From positions 1,240,001 to 1,304,000 of the forward strand of contig NZ_AP025511.1 of the NCBI RefSeq assembly GCF_024347635.1: DNA of 64,000 nt, written 5' to 3'. Under the pieces are notes generated by a model. That model saw nothing but the letters and a program-made list of their open reading frames with translations, was not told where the DNA came from and did no database searches. Each line of letters opens with the position of its first letter. Position 1 is the first letter of the stretch. Made by a program: the position numbers and the translations under genes. Of this stretch, positions 1-8,224 are shown in pieces. This DNA comes from Vibrio tasmaniensis. Its GTDB lineage: Bacteria; Pseudomonadota; Gammaproteobacteria; Enterobacterales; Vibrionaceae.

Positions 1-520
1 AGTGTCGAGTATCATCATCTTTTACTCTGAAGATGTCAGTCACCATACGACCGATACTACCACCCATTTGAACGGTTGGTCCTTCACGGCCTAACACCAT
101 ACCTGAGCCTAACGCACCCATACCGCCAAAGAATTTTACTGGTAATACTCTCCACCAACGAACAGGGCGCATACCGTCCATTGCGCCTTCTATTTCAGGA
201 ATCCCTGATCCTGCCGCTTCTGGAGCAAAGCGATGCACGAGGAAATAACCGATAAAGGCAAATGCAGCACTGATAAGGAAGGCCGCAAGCCAAAGTGGTA
301 AGTGGCTACCGATTTCATCTTTCAGCCAATCGGTACGAGTTTCTGTGATGAAATGAACCGCGACTTCGAAATAGGTACCAACAACACCAGCAAGTACACC
401 AACGATGCATGAAAGAACCAGAACTGAAGCTGGGGTCTTATCTCTTGAGAGAAATTGATTAATAGCATCCCTTGGCATTTTGGCTAATAGGGACAGCTTA
501 ATTTTCTCTCTTCTGGTCAT
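1..520 (-). CDS. clcA: H+/Cl- exchange transporter ClcA, N-terminal part (cut by window edge)
   Basis: Reading the minus strand from the ATG at 518-520 gives MTRREKIKLSLLAKMPRD, then membrane helices, and reaches the ClC selectivity-filter motif GREGPTVQMGGSIGRM just before the window edge. In the ClC family this GREGP loop carries the glutamate that gates H+/Cl- antiport, so this is an inner-membrane chloride/proton exchanger as used in acid resistance. About 173 codons are visible and the rest lies to the left. An AGGAG ribosome site sits 9 bases before the ATG. Its promoter must lie in the 520-base gap towards the divergent GTPase gene. I am confident of the family; the symbol follows the usual Vibrio/E. 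coli naming. Confidence 0.9.
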   Translation of the reverse strand, partial: MTRREKIKLSLLAKMPRDAINQFLSRDKTPASVLVLSCIVGVLAGVVGTYFEVAVHFITETRTDWLKDEIGSHLPLWLAAFLISAAFAFIGYFLVHRFAPEAAGSGIPEIEGAMDGMRPVRWWRVLPVKFFGGMGALGSGMVLGREGPTVQMGGSIGRMVTDIFRVKDDDTRH

Positions 521-1059
521 TGAGATAAGGCTCCTGAATGGGTTGAGGTGGGACTTCAGTAAATTATACGCTTCCTCTGCATATCCTATAGCAGCAAAGA
601 TGCAAAGTTGAATTTCATTTATGGAATATACGTGTTACATAAATGGAATCTATGGGCAATAGTGGAATCACCGTCACAATTTTGATCGATTCTCAGGTGG
701 CACCTTGAATATCCCCAAAAATGAACCATAGTTAAATCGTAAAGCAACATAACAAACCGCAAGGAGACGTGAGGTTTTACACACAATTTGGATGGATTCA
801 GATACAAAGTTTTAGTTTCTCGTTAATTGTTCAGGTCGATATTTAAGGCTTCCTGATTCGCGAACTCACGATTGAGTAACGAGAGTGAGGCGTACTTCAA
901 GTACGCCTTTAGTTCGTCTGGAGCATTCATTTTTCATCGTTTCCCCCTTTCTAGTGACACTCATACAACTTCTGGCTTAGATCATTCTCCGTATAAACAA
1001 GCGATTGGGGTCAATTTCTCCATGATTGTGTATATACTCCTTAAAAAAGGAGAACTGAT
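521..1059. other. Intergenic region with two inverted repeats, no gene seen
   Basis: This 540-base gap separates the divergent clcA and G3E GTPase genes. Short open frames exist but have no ribosome site or recognisable protein. Two perfect inverted repeats are visible: CATTTATG (616-623) with CATAAATG (638-645), about 100 bases before clcA, and AGGCGTACTT (888-897) with AAGTACGCCT (899-908), a near-continuous palindrome of 21 bases. Either could be an operator or a transcript hairpin; nothing else stands out. Confidence 0.4.
1037..1052 (+). promoter_or_regulatory. Hairpin containing the ribosome binding site of the G3E GTPase gene
   Basis: CTCCTT (1037-1042), loop AAAA, AAGGAG (1047-1052) is a perfect 6-bp inverted repeat. 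Its right arm is the Shine-Dalgarno sequence for the ATG at 1060. Folding would hide the ribosome site. The stem is short, so control of translation is only an inference. Confidence 0.4.
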
Positions 1060-2043
1060 ATGACCAAAAAAGTTCCTACAAACATAATTACGGGTTTTCT
1101 AGGTGTCGGTAAGACGACCGCTATTTTGAACCTTCTAAAAAATAAACCTGAGAATGAAAACTGGGCTGTCCTGGTTAATGAGTTTGGCGAAATCGGCATT
1201 GATGGCGCATTAATGACAGACCAAGGTGCTTTGATTAAAGAAGTTCCGGGTGGCTGCATGTGTTGTACTGCAGGTGTTCCTATGTCGGTAGGTATTAATG
1301 CCTTGCTGCGTCAAAAGCCGGATCGCTTATTGATTGAGCCAACAGGCCTTGGTCATCCAAAGCAGGTTATTGCGACGCTGACTTCAGAGCAATACACACC
1401 TTATGTTGATTTAAAAGCCACGCTTGGTTTGGTTGACCCACGCAATCTGTCCAATGAAAAGTACACGTTGAATCAGAATTTCAATGACCAACTGGACAGT
1501 GCAGATGTGATTCTTGGTACTAAGGTTGACCTTGTTCATTCTGAAGACATCGACGCATTCAATGATTGGGTGACTGACCAAACACCTGCAAAAGTGTTCC
1601 ATAAACTGATTCACGATGGTGAAGTGCCATTGGAAGTGTTGGACATTGAAAGGGTATATGGCAGTGCTTCATCTCATCTTGAATCACACCATCATGATCA
1701 CGCTGAACAAGAACCTCAATTCCAACTTCCTCCAGGCGAAGCTTTTATCCGCAAAGAGAACAAAGGGCAGGGCTACTTTAGTTGTGGCTGGTTGTTTGGC
1801 GCTGAACACAAATTTGATTTTGATGCGCTGTTCTCAATGTTGTCTGATTTGACGGCTGAGCGTGTAAAAGCAGTGGTAAACACCGATCAAGGTTGCTACG
1901 CGTTTAACGTGGCGAATCAAGTCGTGTCAGTGAATGAAATTTCCCTTGATGGCTTCGAATCTCGACTGGAAGTGATCGACTCGCAGTTAATGCCTTGGGG
2001 CGATCTCGAGCAGATCCTACTCAAGCTGTGTGGTATCAAATAG
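1060..2043 (+). CDS. CobW/YjiA-family (G3E) GTPase, probable metallochaperone
   Basis: The 327-residue product is a G3E P-loop GTPase. Visible motifs are Walker A GFLGVGKTT (residues 12-20), the metal-binding GCMCC motif (65-69, CxCC), a Walker B-like EPTGLGHP, and TKVD (base recognition) near residue 155. A histidine-rich stretch ESHHHDHAE lies between the GTPase domain and the C-terminal CobW domain. The family inserts or carries Zn, Co or Ni in the cytoplasm; which metal is used here cannot be told from sequence. The start is the ATG at 1060, preceded by AAGGAG. It is monocistronic and ends 180 bases before rhlE. I searched the upstream region for a clear Zur box and did not see one. Confidence 0.88.
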   Translation: MTKKVPTNIITGFLGVGKTTAILNLLKNKPENENWAVLVNEFGEIGIDGALMTDQGALIKEVPGGCMCCTAGVPMSVGINALLRQKPDRLLIEPTGLGHPKQVIATLTSEQYTPYVDLKATLGLVDPRNLSNEKYTLNQNFNDQLDSADVILGTKVDLVHSEDIDAFNDWVTDQTPAKVFHKLIHDGEVPLEVLDIERVYGSASSHLESHHHDHAEQEPQFQLPPGEAFIRKENKGQGYFSCGWLFGAEHKFDFDALFSMLSDLTAERVKAVVNTDQGCYAFNVANQVVSVNEISLDGFESRLEVIDSQLMPWGDLEQILLKLCGIK

Positions 2044-2073
2044 CCCTGTTTTGGTTGTTTGAAGCGATGATCT

Positions 2074-2108
2074 TGGTGTTTACCTCGTTGAAGGCACGGT
2101 AAACACCA
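2074..2108 (+). promoter_or_regulatory. Strong inverted repeat between the GTPase gene and rhlE
   Basis: TGGTGTTTACC (2074-2084) and GGTAAACACCA (2098-2108) form a perfect 11-bp stem with a 13-base loop. No T run follows, so it is not a classical intrinsic terminator. It may terminate or stabilise the GTPase mRNA, or belong to the rhlE 5' leader. Confidence 0.5.
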
Positions 2109-2225
2109 GATTAAATGAGAAAGTTTGCGTTATATCACGATAAATGTGAGATAAATCACTCTAATTACTTTATAGTGCTCGGCTGAAATAAGAATGTAGG
2201 CTGTCTGCTTAAGGAACCCGTAACA

Positions 2226-3512
2226 ATGTCATTTTCCTCTCAAGGTTTTGCTCCTGAATTAGTCAAAGCGTTGACTGAGTGTGGTTATGAAAAACTCACT
2301 CCAATTCAACAAAAAGCGATTCCAATGGCTCGTAAAGGCCATGATATTTTTGCTACTGCTCAAACCGGTACGGGTAAAACAGCGGCATTCTCATTGCCTG
2401 TTATCCAACACCTTTTGAACAGCGGTAAAAAGGCGTCTAGAGGAACGGCTCGCGGCCTTATTCTTGCTCCAACTCGTGAGCTCGCTGCGCAGATCGCTCA
2501 AAACATCAAAGACTACGTTAAATACACTGAACTAAGCGTTTCAGCGGTTTACGGTGGTAACAAAATGTCTTCACAAGTTCGTCAATTAGAACTGGGTGTG
2601 GATATTTTGGTTGCAACACCTGGCCGTTTAGAGGAGCACTTAGAAGCGGGTAACGTGTCTATCGCAAACCTAGAATTTCTAGTATTTGATGAAGCTGACC
2701 GTATCCTTGATATGGGCTTTATCAATGCCGTTCGTAAGATCATGTTGGATGTAGAGACATCACCGCAAATCATGATGTTCTCGGCAACGACTTCTACTCA
2801 GTTGAACCAACTGTCTGTTGATATTCTACGTAAACCAAAACGTATCAGTGTTGAGCGTGAAAACTCAACGGCTGCAACTGTTGGTCACGTGGTGTATCCA
2901 GTTGATCAAGAGCGTAAAACAGAGCTACTTTCTGAGCTGATCGGTCGTAAAAACTGGCGCCAAGTGCTTGTTTTCGTGAACTACAAAGAAACAGCAAACG
3001 ATGTAGTTAAAGAGCTCAAGCTTGACGGCATTAAAGCGGTACTTTGTCACGGTGATAAAGCGCAAAGTGCTCGTCGTCGTGCTTTGGATGACTTCAAAGA
3101 AGGTAGAGCTCGTGTGATGGTAGCAACCGACGTTGCGGCTCGTGGCCTTGATATCGAAGACTTACCGCACGTAATTAACTACGACATGCCTTTCCTGGCG
3201 GAAGATTACGTTCACCGTATTGGCCGTACAGGTCGTGCTGGAAAACAAGGTCACGCAATTTCTTTCGTTAACCGCGAAGAAGAGCTGACTGTTGTTCAAG
3301 TTGAAAAACTGATTCAACAACGTATTCGCCGTGTTGAGCAACCGGGTTACGAGCCGAAGAAACGTGATGCTTACATCGAGAAGCTGAACACTAAATCGGC
3401 GTACAAAAACCGTCAGGGTCGTAAGAACAACGCAAACGAAGAGCCACAAGATCAAGCAAGCGCTGAACGTCGTTTGACTATGATGAAGCGAATTAAAAAC
3501 CGTCGTAAGTAA
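2226..3512 (+). CDS. rhlE: DEAD-box ATP-dependent RNA helicase, RhlE type
   Basis: The 428-residue protein has the full DEAD-box helicase core in order: Q motif around residues 7-33, motif I AQTGTGKT (45-52), PTREL, TPGR, motif II DEAD (155-158), motif III SAT (186-188), ARGLDI, and motif VI HRIGRTGRAG. It is followed by a short basic tail ending KRIKNRRK. This unwinds RNA in the cytoplasm, typically in ribosome assembly or mRNA turnover. Similarity to RhlE is strongest in the N-terminus (GF-x-PELVKAL); SrmB or another paralogue is less likely. It has its own leader and an intrinsic terminator at 3529-3557, so it is probably transcribed alone. Confidence 0.85.
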   Translation: MSFSSQGFAPELVKALTECGYEKLTPIQQKAIPMARKGHDIFATAQTGTGKTAAFSLPVIQHLLNSGKKASRGTARGLILAPTRELAAQIAQNIKDYVKYTELSVSAVYGGNKMSSQVRQLELGVDILVATPGRLEEHLEAGNVSIANLEFLVFDEADRILDMGFINAVRKIMLDVETSPQIMMFSATTSTQLNQLSVDILRKPKRISVERENSTAATVGHVVYPVDQERKTELLSELIGRKNWRQVLVFVNYKETANDVVKELKLDGIKAVLCHGDKAQSARRRALDDFKEGRARVMVATDVAARGLDIEDLPHVINYDMPFLAEDYVHRIGRTGRAGKQGHAISFVNREEELTVVQVEKLIQQRIRRVEQPGYEPKKRDAYIEKLNTKSAYKNRQGRKNNANEEPQDQASAERRLTMMKRIKNRRK

Positions 3513-3528
3513 TTACGGTTGATGATTG

Positions 3529-3557
3529 AAAAGAGCCACTGTTATGTGGCTCTTTTT
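3529..3557 (+). terminator. Intrinsic terminator after rhlE
   Basis: AGAGCCAC (3532-3539) pairs with GTGGCTCT (3546-3553) around a 6-base loop and runs into a T tract. It lies 17 bases after the rhlE stop. Confidence 0.85.
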
Positions 3558-3676
3558 GTTTGTATTGTTCGCAATATTGGTTATTGTCATCACTACTTCG
3601 TTTCAATATCGCTTCATTTCAAGTCCGATCAAGAAGCCAAAGCCACTAAATAAAAATAAGCCAGTAAGGTAATAAT

Positions 3677-4297
3677 ATGGATAGCGCACTACTTTGGGCT
3701 TTTATTCCCACGTTTTTCTTTGTGTCAATCACGCCCGGAATGTGTATGACTTTGGCGTTGACACTGGGAATGAGTGTTGGATACAAACGTACATTATGGA
3801 TGATGATCGGTGAACTGGCCGGTGTAGCTGTGGTTTCTATTGCTGCGGTATTGGGTATTGCATCTATCATGTTGAACTACCCGTGGCTATTTACGGGCTT
3901 CAAATTTGTCGGTGCAGCTTATCTGTTCTATTTAGGCGTTCAGATGTGGCGTTCAAGAGGCAAGCTTGCGATCAGCACTGATAACCAAACAACAAAAGTC
4001 AGTAATGATTGGGATTTGGTGGTGCAAGGCTTCGTAACGGCAATCGCAAATCCTAAAGGCTGGGCATTTATGATTTCCTTATTGCCTCCTTTCATTAACA
4101 GTAATAAAGACTTAGCGCCGCAGTTGTTGATTTTAGTGTCGATTATTCTGGTTTCTGAGTTTGTTTGCATGACCTTATACGCGACAGGCGGAAAGAGCTT
4201 AAAGCATATGCTGGGTAAAGCCGATAACGTTAAGTTAATGAACCGTATAGCAGGTACGTTGATGATGGGCGTTGGTGTGTGGTTGTTCGTGAGCTAG
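3677..4297 (+). CDS. LysE/RhtB-family amino acid exporter
   Basis: A 206-residue hydrophobic protein with about six membrane segments. It carries the LysE family hallmarks: an N-terminal SITPGMCMTLALTLGMSVGYKR loop equivalent (conserved TPGP-like turn and G-rich helix) and a central FKFVGAAYLFYLGVQMWRS segment. The family exports amino acids or homoserine-type metabolites across the inner membrane by exchange with protons; the substrate cannot be read from the sequence. The ATG at 3677 has AAGG upstream. It is a single gene with a terminator at 4414-4452, convergent with the PhoX gene. Confidence 0.85.
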   Translation: MDSALLWAFIPTFFFVSITPGMCMTLALTLGMSVGYKRTLWMMIGELAGVAVVSIAAVLGIASIMLNYPWLFTGFKFVGAAYLFYLGVQMWRSRGKLAISTDNQTTKVSNDWDLVVQGFVTAIANPKGWAFMISLLPPFINSNKDLAPQLLILVSIILVSEFVCMTLYATGGKSLKHMLGKADNVKLMNRIAGTLMMGVGVWLFVS

Positions 4298-4413
4298 CGA
4301 TAACGGTTAGAGATCCTCCTCCTCGAGGATGACGCGTACTTAGTATGGCTTTTGGGGAAGATGATGAGCTGAAGGTTCAGATTCTTACTTAAATCCAAGA
4401 TTGAATAGAATAT

Positions 4414-4452
4414 AAAAAGAGCGATAGGGCATTTGGCCTTATCGCTCTTTTT
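4414..4452. terminator. Bidirectional terminator between LysE-type gene and phoX
   Basis: AAAAAGAGCGATA (4414-4426) pairs with TATCGCTCTTTTT (4440-4452), extended by GGC/GCC. It has an A run on the left and a T run on the right, so it can serve both convergent genes. Confidence 0.85.
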
Positions 4453-4520
4453 GATTTTATATAGCTAGCGAACAGAAACTAGATACCAGTAAGGTTGTTG
4501 ATCTTAGCTAGATTTGCTTA

Positions 4521-6548
4521 TTAAACCGCGATTTCACCGCCGTCTTCACGGCGAATCACAACCGTAGATGCTCTTGGGCGAACATTGCCTTGAGTTTGTG
4601 CCGTTGCATCTTCTGAAGATGGCCAGTTAGCAGGGTGTTGAATGTTTACAAATAGCGATTTGAAATCTGGGCTGATGGTAAAGCCTGTTACTTCACAACC
4701 GTTTGGACCCACAAAGAAGCGCTTAAGTTGCGTTTGGTTGTTTGCATCAATGACTGCGCTGTTGCCGTTGTCATCCGTTAGCTGAGATGGAACCACTGCC
4801 AGCATTTGGTCATTGGTGTAGCCCGTGACTTCGTCTGCGCCGTTATCCGTCTGAATCCATAAAATGCCGCGAGCATCAAACGCTAATCCATCTGGGCTAG
4901 CAAACTGGTTCATGTCTGTTAAGCCAGAGCGGTTGATAGACTTATCTTCTACTGCTGGAGAGCCAAATACAAAGATATCCCAATCGAATTCCCCTGCTGT
5001 TTTGCCTTCATCCCAACGGATAACATGGCCAAACTTATTGTCTACGCGAGGGTTCGCAGAGTTCGCTTCTTTACGCTTGTTGTTATTAGTCAGCGTTAGG
5101 TAAGCCGTACCTGTCATTGGGTCAACAGAGCACCATTCAGGGCGATCCATTGGCGTTGCGCCTACAAGGTCAGCTGCGCCTGCGGTATTAATGATAAGTG
5201 CTGCTTGAGAATCAAATGAATCACCTAGCTTGCCGCCGTTTGTGGTCTTGCTACTCAGAGTTAGCGGTAGCCAAGTACCTGAACCATCATCATTGAATTT
5301 AGCTACATACAGCGTGCCTTTGTCCATGTACTTGTCACCTGCACTTAGGCGATTACTCGGCTCTGCGTCACGCGGGTCCCATTTCGCTTCAGAAACGAAC
5401 TTGTACAGGTATTCAAAACGAGAATCGTGGCCAGAGTAGAACACAATTGGCTCACCTTCAGTAAGTTTGCCAAACGTACAACCTTCATGACGGAAACAAC
5501 CCAATGCTGAACGTTTCTTAGCGCGAGAGTTCGCTGTGTATGGGTCGATTTCAACGATGTAGCCGTGACCGTGTGCTTCGTTACGGTAGTCATCCATTGC
5601 TGATTCGCCTGCTGGTGTGACATCAAAGCGCGCGAACTCGTCCAGTCGTTCTTGTTGGTTGCCAGAAAGCGTGTCCCAACCATAGCGTGTTTTGTCGGTT
5701 GCGATACCAATACGTTCTTGTGCTGGCGTTGTCTCGCCTTTGTTAACGAAATAACCCGGCCAGTTTTCTTCACACGTTAGGTAAGTGCCCCATGGCGTGT
5801 AGCCATTACCACAGTTGTTCAGCGTGCCGCGAGCTTGGCTGCCGTCTTGTGAGAATTTTGTTTTGGTGAATTCACTGTGGGCAACAGGGCCAGATAGATC
5901 CATCACGGTTGCACCTGTGTAGCGACGGTTTAATGGATCGTTATCGACCATTACCCATTGATTGTCTTCAAGCCTAACGCGAACCACACTCACGCCGTGC
6001 GCGTTGATCTCTTTACGTACTTCATCAAGGCTAGGGCGGTTGCCTTCATCGTATGTTGGACCATTAGCGTGCAGCGCTTTTTGGTCGATGTATTCGTGGT
6101 TGATCACCAACAAGCCATCATTGCTGTTGCCATTAAGTGGGAAGAAGTGCATGCCATCGTGATGCATGCCTAATGCGTTGGCTTGATCTTGTGCATTGTT
6201 GGTGCCGTCTTTTAACCAAGCATTGCCTTGCTTGTTAAGCGGAGTACCCCAAGGAACCAGAACTTGTGCCGTGTAACCTTTTGGTACGACTACGCTGTCT
6301 GTCAATGAGCCTTTAACCGATTCGAAGGCAAGTGTTGCAGTGCTTTTTTGTGCGCCTGTTGCTTGTATTGTCGCAGCGTTAGCCGTGCTGTGGCCTGCTA
6401 AACCAAACGCGCCAAATGCGGTCATTGCACTGATGCCTAAACCGCTTTTCAGAACATTTCTTCTTGAAAGGTTCGCATCTAGAACTTCTTCGAAGGGCTT
6501 GTTGTTGCTCTTGTTAAAACGAATACTATCAAATGTTTCCTTGCTCAT
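4521..6548 (-). CDS. PhoX-family (DUF839) Tat-exported phosphatase
   Basis: The 675-residue product begins with a twin-arginine signal: SRRNVLKSG (arginines 29-30) followed by a hydrophobic stretch and an AxA-like site (TANAA). The body is of PhoX/DUF839 type, with features such as GWDTLSG, GNCGNGYTPWGTYLTCEENW-like and HEGCTFG segments and a C-terminal six-bladed-propeller pattern. PhoX enzymes are Ca2+/Fe3+-dependent alkaline phosphatases of the periplasm or cell surface that release phosphate from organic phosphoesters. A Pho-box-like sequence lies about 100 bases upstream (6650-6667). The gene is monocistronic. PhoX activity is inferred from family; some DUF839 members are uncharacterised. 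Confidence 0.85.
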   Translation of the reverse strand: MSKETFDSIRFNKSNNKPFEEVLDANLSRRNVLKSGLGISAMTAFGAFGLAGHSTANAATIQATGAQKSTATLAFESVKGSLTDSVVVPKGYTAQVLVPWGTPLNKQGNAWLKDGTNNAQDQANALGMHHDGMHFFPLNGNSNDGLLVINHEYIDQKALHANGPTYDEGNRPSLDEVRKEINAHGVSVVRVRLEDNQWVMVDNDPLNRRYTGATVMDLSGPVAHSEFTKTKFSQDGSQARGTLNNCGNGYTPWGTYLTCEENWPGYFVNKGETTPAQERIGIATDKTRYGWDTLSGNQQERLDEFARFDVTPAGESAMDDYRNEAHGHGYIVEIDPYTANSRAKKRSALGCFRHEGCTFGKLTEGEPIVFYSGHDSRFEYLYKFVSEAKWDPRDAEPSNRLSAGDKYMDKGTLYVAKFNDDGSGTWLPLTLSSKTTNGGKLGDSFDSQAALIINTAGAADLVGATPMDRPEWCSVDPMTGTAYLTLTNNNKRKEANSANPRVDNKFGHVIRWDEGKTAGEFDWDIFVFGSPAVEDKSINRSGLTDMNQFASPDGLAFDARGILWIQTDNGADEVTGYTNDQMLAVVPSQLTDDNGNSAVIDANNQTQLKRFFVGPNGCEVTGFTISPDFKSLFVNIQHPANWPSSEDATAQTQGNVRPRASTVVIRREDGGEIAV

Positions 6549-6649
6549 CGGGACTGCTTCCTATTGGCTGACTTTATTATTCGTTATTCATGGCTCGCCC
6601 AGTTATCAACTATTGAGTTAATAAGTTGGGTCAATGTGTGACCAATCGT

Positions 6650-6667
6650 GAAGCAGTTAAGTGACAG
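6650..6667 (-). promoter_or_regulatory. Pho-box-like sequence upstream of the PhoX gene
   Basis: On the minus strand CTGTCACTTAACTGCTTC is an 18-base match to the PhoB pattern of two 7-base repeats (CTGTCAT) spaced by four bases. The first half matches 6 of 7 and the second about 4 of 7. Placement ~100 bases before a phosphatase start supports it. Confidence 0.4.
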
Positions 6668-6802
6668 ATTTTTATAGTTTTGATTAAGGTTTTGTTTCTG
6701 CAGCACGATTTTTCCTGTTAAGCCTCTCATGTAATACAAAACTCTTGGGAATTAACGAGGAACTGTGTATAAATGCTTTATCAAATGAAAAGAGAGACAG
6801 TT

Positions 6803-7144
6803 ATGAAATTAGATAAAATCGAAAACAAAAATCGTCGCCTACGCAAGAAGCTATACCTAGGTGAATTCGCTATTTTAGGTTTTGAAGTAAGCTGCACGAC
6901 TTCGATTGCTGATTTTGACCAATACGATGTGTTCATCGATGAGTTTATCGATTTTATCGACAGCATCGGCCTGTGCTTTGGCGGCGGTGGTTTAGAGCTG
7001 TTCGAAGGTTTCTTATGTTCTATTGAGCGCTACCGTTCAGTGACAGAAGCAGAGCAACTGCAAGTAGCGCAGTGGCTTGAAGCTCGCGCAGAAGTAAGCA
7101 AAGTTGAAGTAAGCGAACTTGTTGACGCAAACTACGCATTCTAA
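6803..7144 (+). CDS. yggL: YggL family 50S ribosome-associated protein (DUF469)
   Basis: This small cytoplasmic protein starts MKLDKIENKNRRLRKKLYLGEF, matching the NRRLRKK-x-EF N-terminus of E. coli YggL, and keeps the GLELFEGFLCSIERY region and an ...QWLEAR...VSELVD C-terminus. At 113 residues it has the family's usual length (~108). I chose the ATG at 6803 because AGAGAG lies at the right distance and the homology begins there; upstream in-frame ATGs at 6773 and 6785 would add up to ten extra residues. YggL is reported to bind the large ribosomal subunit. The gene is single and ends in the terminator at 7215-7248. Confidence 0.85.
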   Translation: MKLDKIENKNRRLRKKLYLGEFAILGFEVSCTTSIADFDQYDVFIDEFIDFIDSIGLCFGGGGLELFEGFLCSIERYRSVTEAEQLQVAQWLEARAEVSKVEVSELVDANYAF

Positions 7145-7152
7145 ATTGGTGT

Positions 7153-7178
7153 TGTTCGGCTAGCTCAGTTGGAAGCGA
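7153..7178 (+). other. tRNA D-arm-like fragment in the yggL 3' region
   Basis: Bases 7158-7172 read GGCTAGCTCAGTTGG, the typical 5' and D-arm sequence of many tRNAs, but no anticodon stem, T-arm (GGTTCGA) or CCA follows. It lies between the yggL stop and its terminator. It is either chance, a tRNA remnant or part of a 3'UTR RNA. Confidence 0.4.
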
Positions 7179-7214
7179 ATAGAGTCTTCCTGAGAGAAGC
7201 TTTATACATCAGTG

Positions 7215-7248
7215 AAAGGCCCAGTCGGTATATCGATTGGGCCTTTTT
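7215..7248 (+). terminator. Intrinsic terminator after yggL
   Basis: AAAGGCCCAGTCG (7215-7227) pairs with CGATTGGGCCTTT (7234-7246) around a six-base loop, followed by T residues. Confidence 0.85.
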
Positions 7249-7531
7249 GCGTTTGGTCTACGCTATTCTAGAACCATGGTTCCTTGTGTAACTCTCATTT
7301 TTATAACGAGAGTTTCTATTTATATATTAGTCTCTTATGTCTGTTTTTCTGGGTGGTAATAAGTTTGAAGAAACTTGTGAGAGTTTTATGAGAATTAAAT
7401 GAAGTTGCTGATAGATTTGATCGCCATTCTTAGAGTCAACAACACCACAGTTCGTTCTGGCAAAGGTAACGGTATATCACTGTTATTCGTTTTGTTGGCA
7501 ACGATAGGACTCGATAAAGGATGGAATCAAA

Positions 7532-8215
7532 ATGAATAAACGTACTCAAATCAGCTTAGTGATTAGCTCGGCTATGTTGGCCTTCGGAGCTGCTCAAGTT
7601 CAGGCTGCAGAGCTTGAGGTGACCGTTACCAACGCAACGAAAGGGATCTACTTTACGCCTATTTTGGCAGCAGCTCATGACTCCAGCTTGTTCATGTTTA
7701 GAACGGGTGAGAGTGCTTCTGCGGAATTGGAATCGATGGCCGAAGGTGGCGATATTTCAGGTTTATCTGGTGTCATTGCTAACGCGGGTGGTGTGGTGGT
7801 TGAGAATCCAGCTACCGGAATTCTTAATCCAGGAGTCGCAACGACGTTTGATATCGACACTGGTGATTTAGCTTATTTGTCATTGGGTGCAATGCTGCTG
7901 CCAACCAACGACGGTTTTGTTGGCTTAGACAGTTGGAAAATCCCAACTCAAGCGGGCACCTATAAAGTGACTCTAAATGGTTATGACGCGGGTACAGAAG
8001 CCAATGATGAGCTGGCGGGCAGTATGCCGAACCCTCCATTCATTACCTTTGGCGCTGGAGGCTCTGGTGTAGAAACTACAGTATCAAACGCTAAGGTTCA
8101 TATTCATCCGGGTAACATTGGTGATAGTGACGCGGCGGGCGGTATCAGTGACCTCGATAGCAGTAGTCATCGTTGGTTAAACCCTGTTGCAACTATCACC
8201 ATTGTTGTGAAGTAA
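7532..8215 (+). CDS. Secreted spondin-domain protein
   Basis: A 227-residue protein with a cleavable signal peptide (hydrophobic helix ending AAQVQA|AE). The rest is a single spondin_N-type domain: an N-terminal VTVTNATKGIYFTPILAAAHD strand, a repeated LF-x-x-GESAS-x-ELE-x-MAEGG motif, and a C-terminal HRWLNPVATITI strand. In animals the spondin_N domain is found in extracellular matrix proteins; bacterial members are exported and of unknown role. It is followed after 9 bases by a paralogous lipoprotein and then by a two-component system, likely one transcription unit. GGA lies before the ATG. Confidence 0.8.
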   Translation: MNKRTQISLVISSAMLAFGAAQVQAAELEVTVTNATKGIYFTPILAAAHDSSLFMFRTGESASAELESMAEGGDISGLSGVIANAGGVVVENPATGILNPGVATTFDIDTGDLAYLSLGAMLLPTNDGFVGLDSWKIPTQAGTYKVTLNGYDAGTEANDELAGSMPNPPFITFGAGGSGVETTVSNAKVHIHPGNIGDSDAAGGISDLDSSSHRWLNPVATITIVVK

Positions 8216-8224
8216 GGGGGATGT

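Noticed and set aside
872..1063. Open frame of 63 codons before the GTPase gene
   Set aside because: No ribosome site or family; it contains the palindrome at 888-908 and overlaps the GTPase start region.
5345..5773. 142-codon open frame inside the PhoX gene, other frame on the same strand
   Set aside because: A shadow of a strong coding frame, with no start signal.
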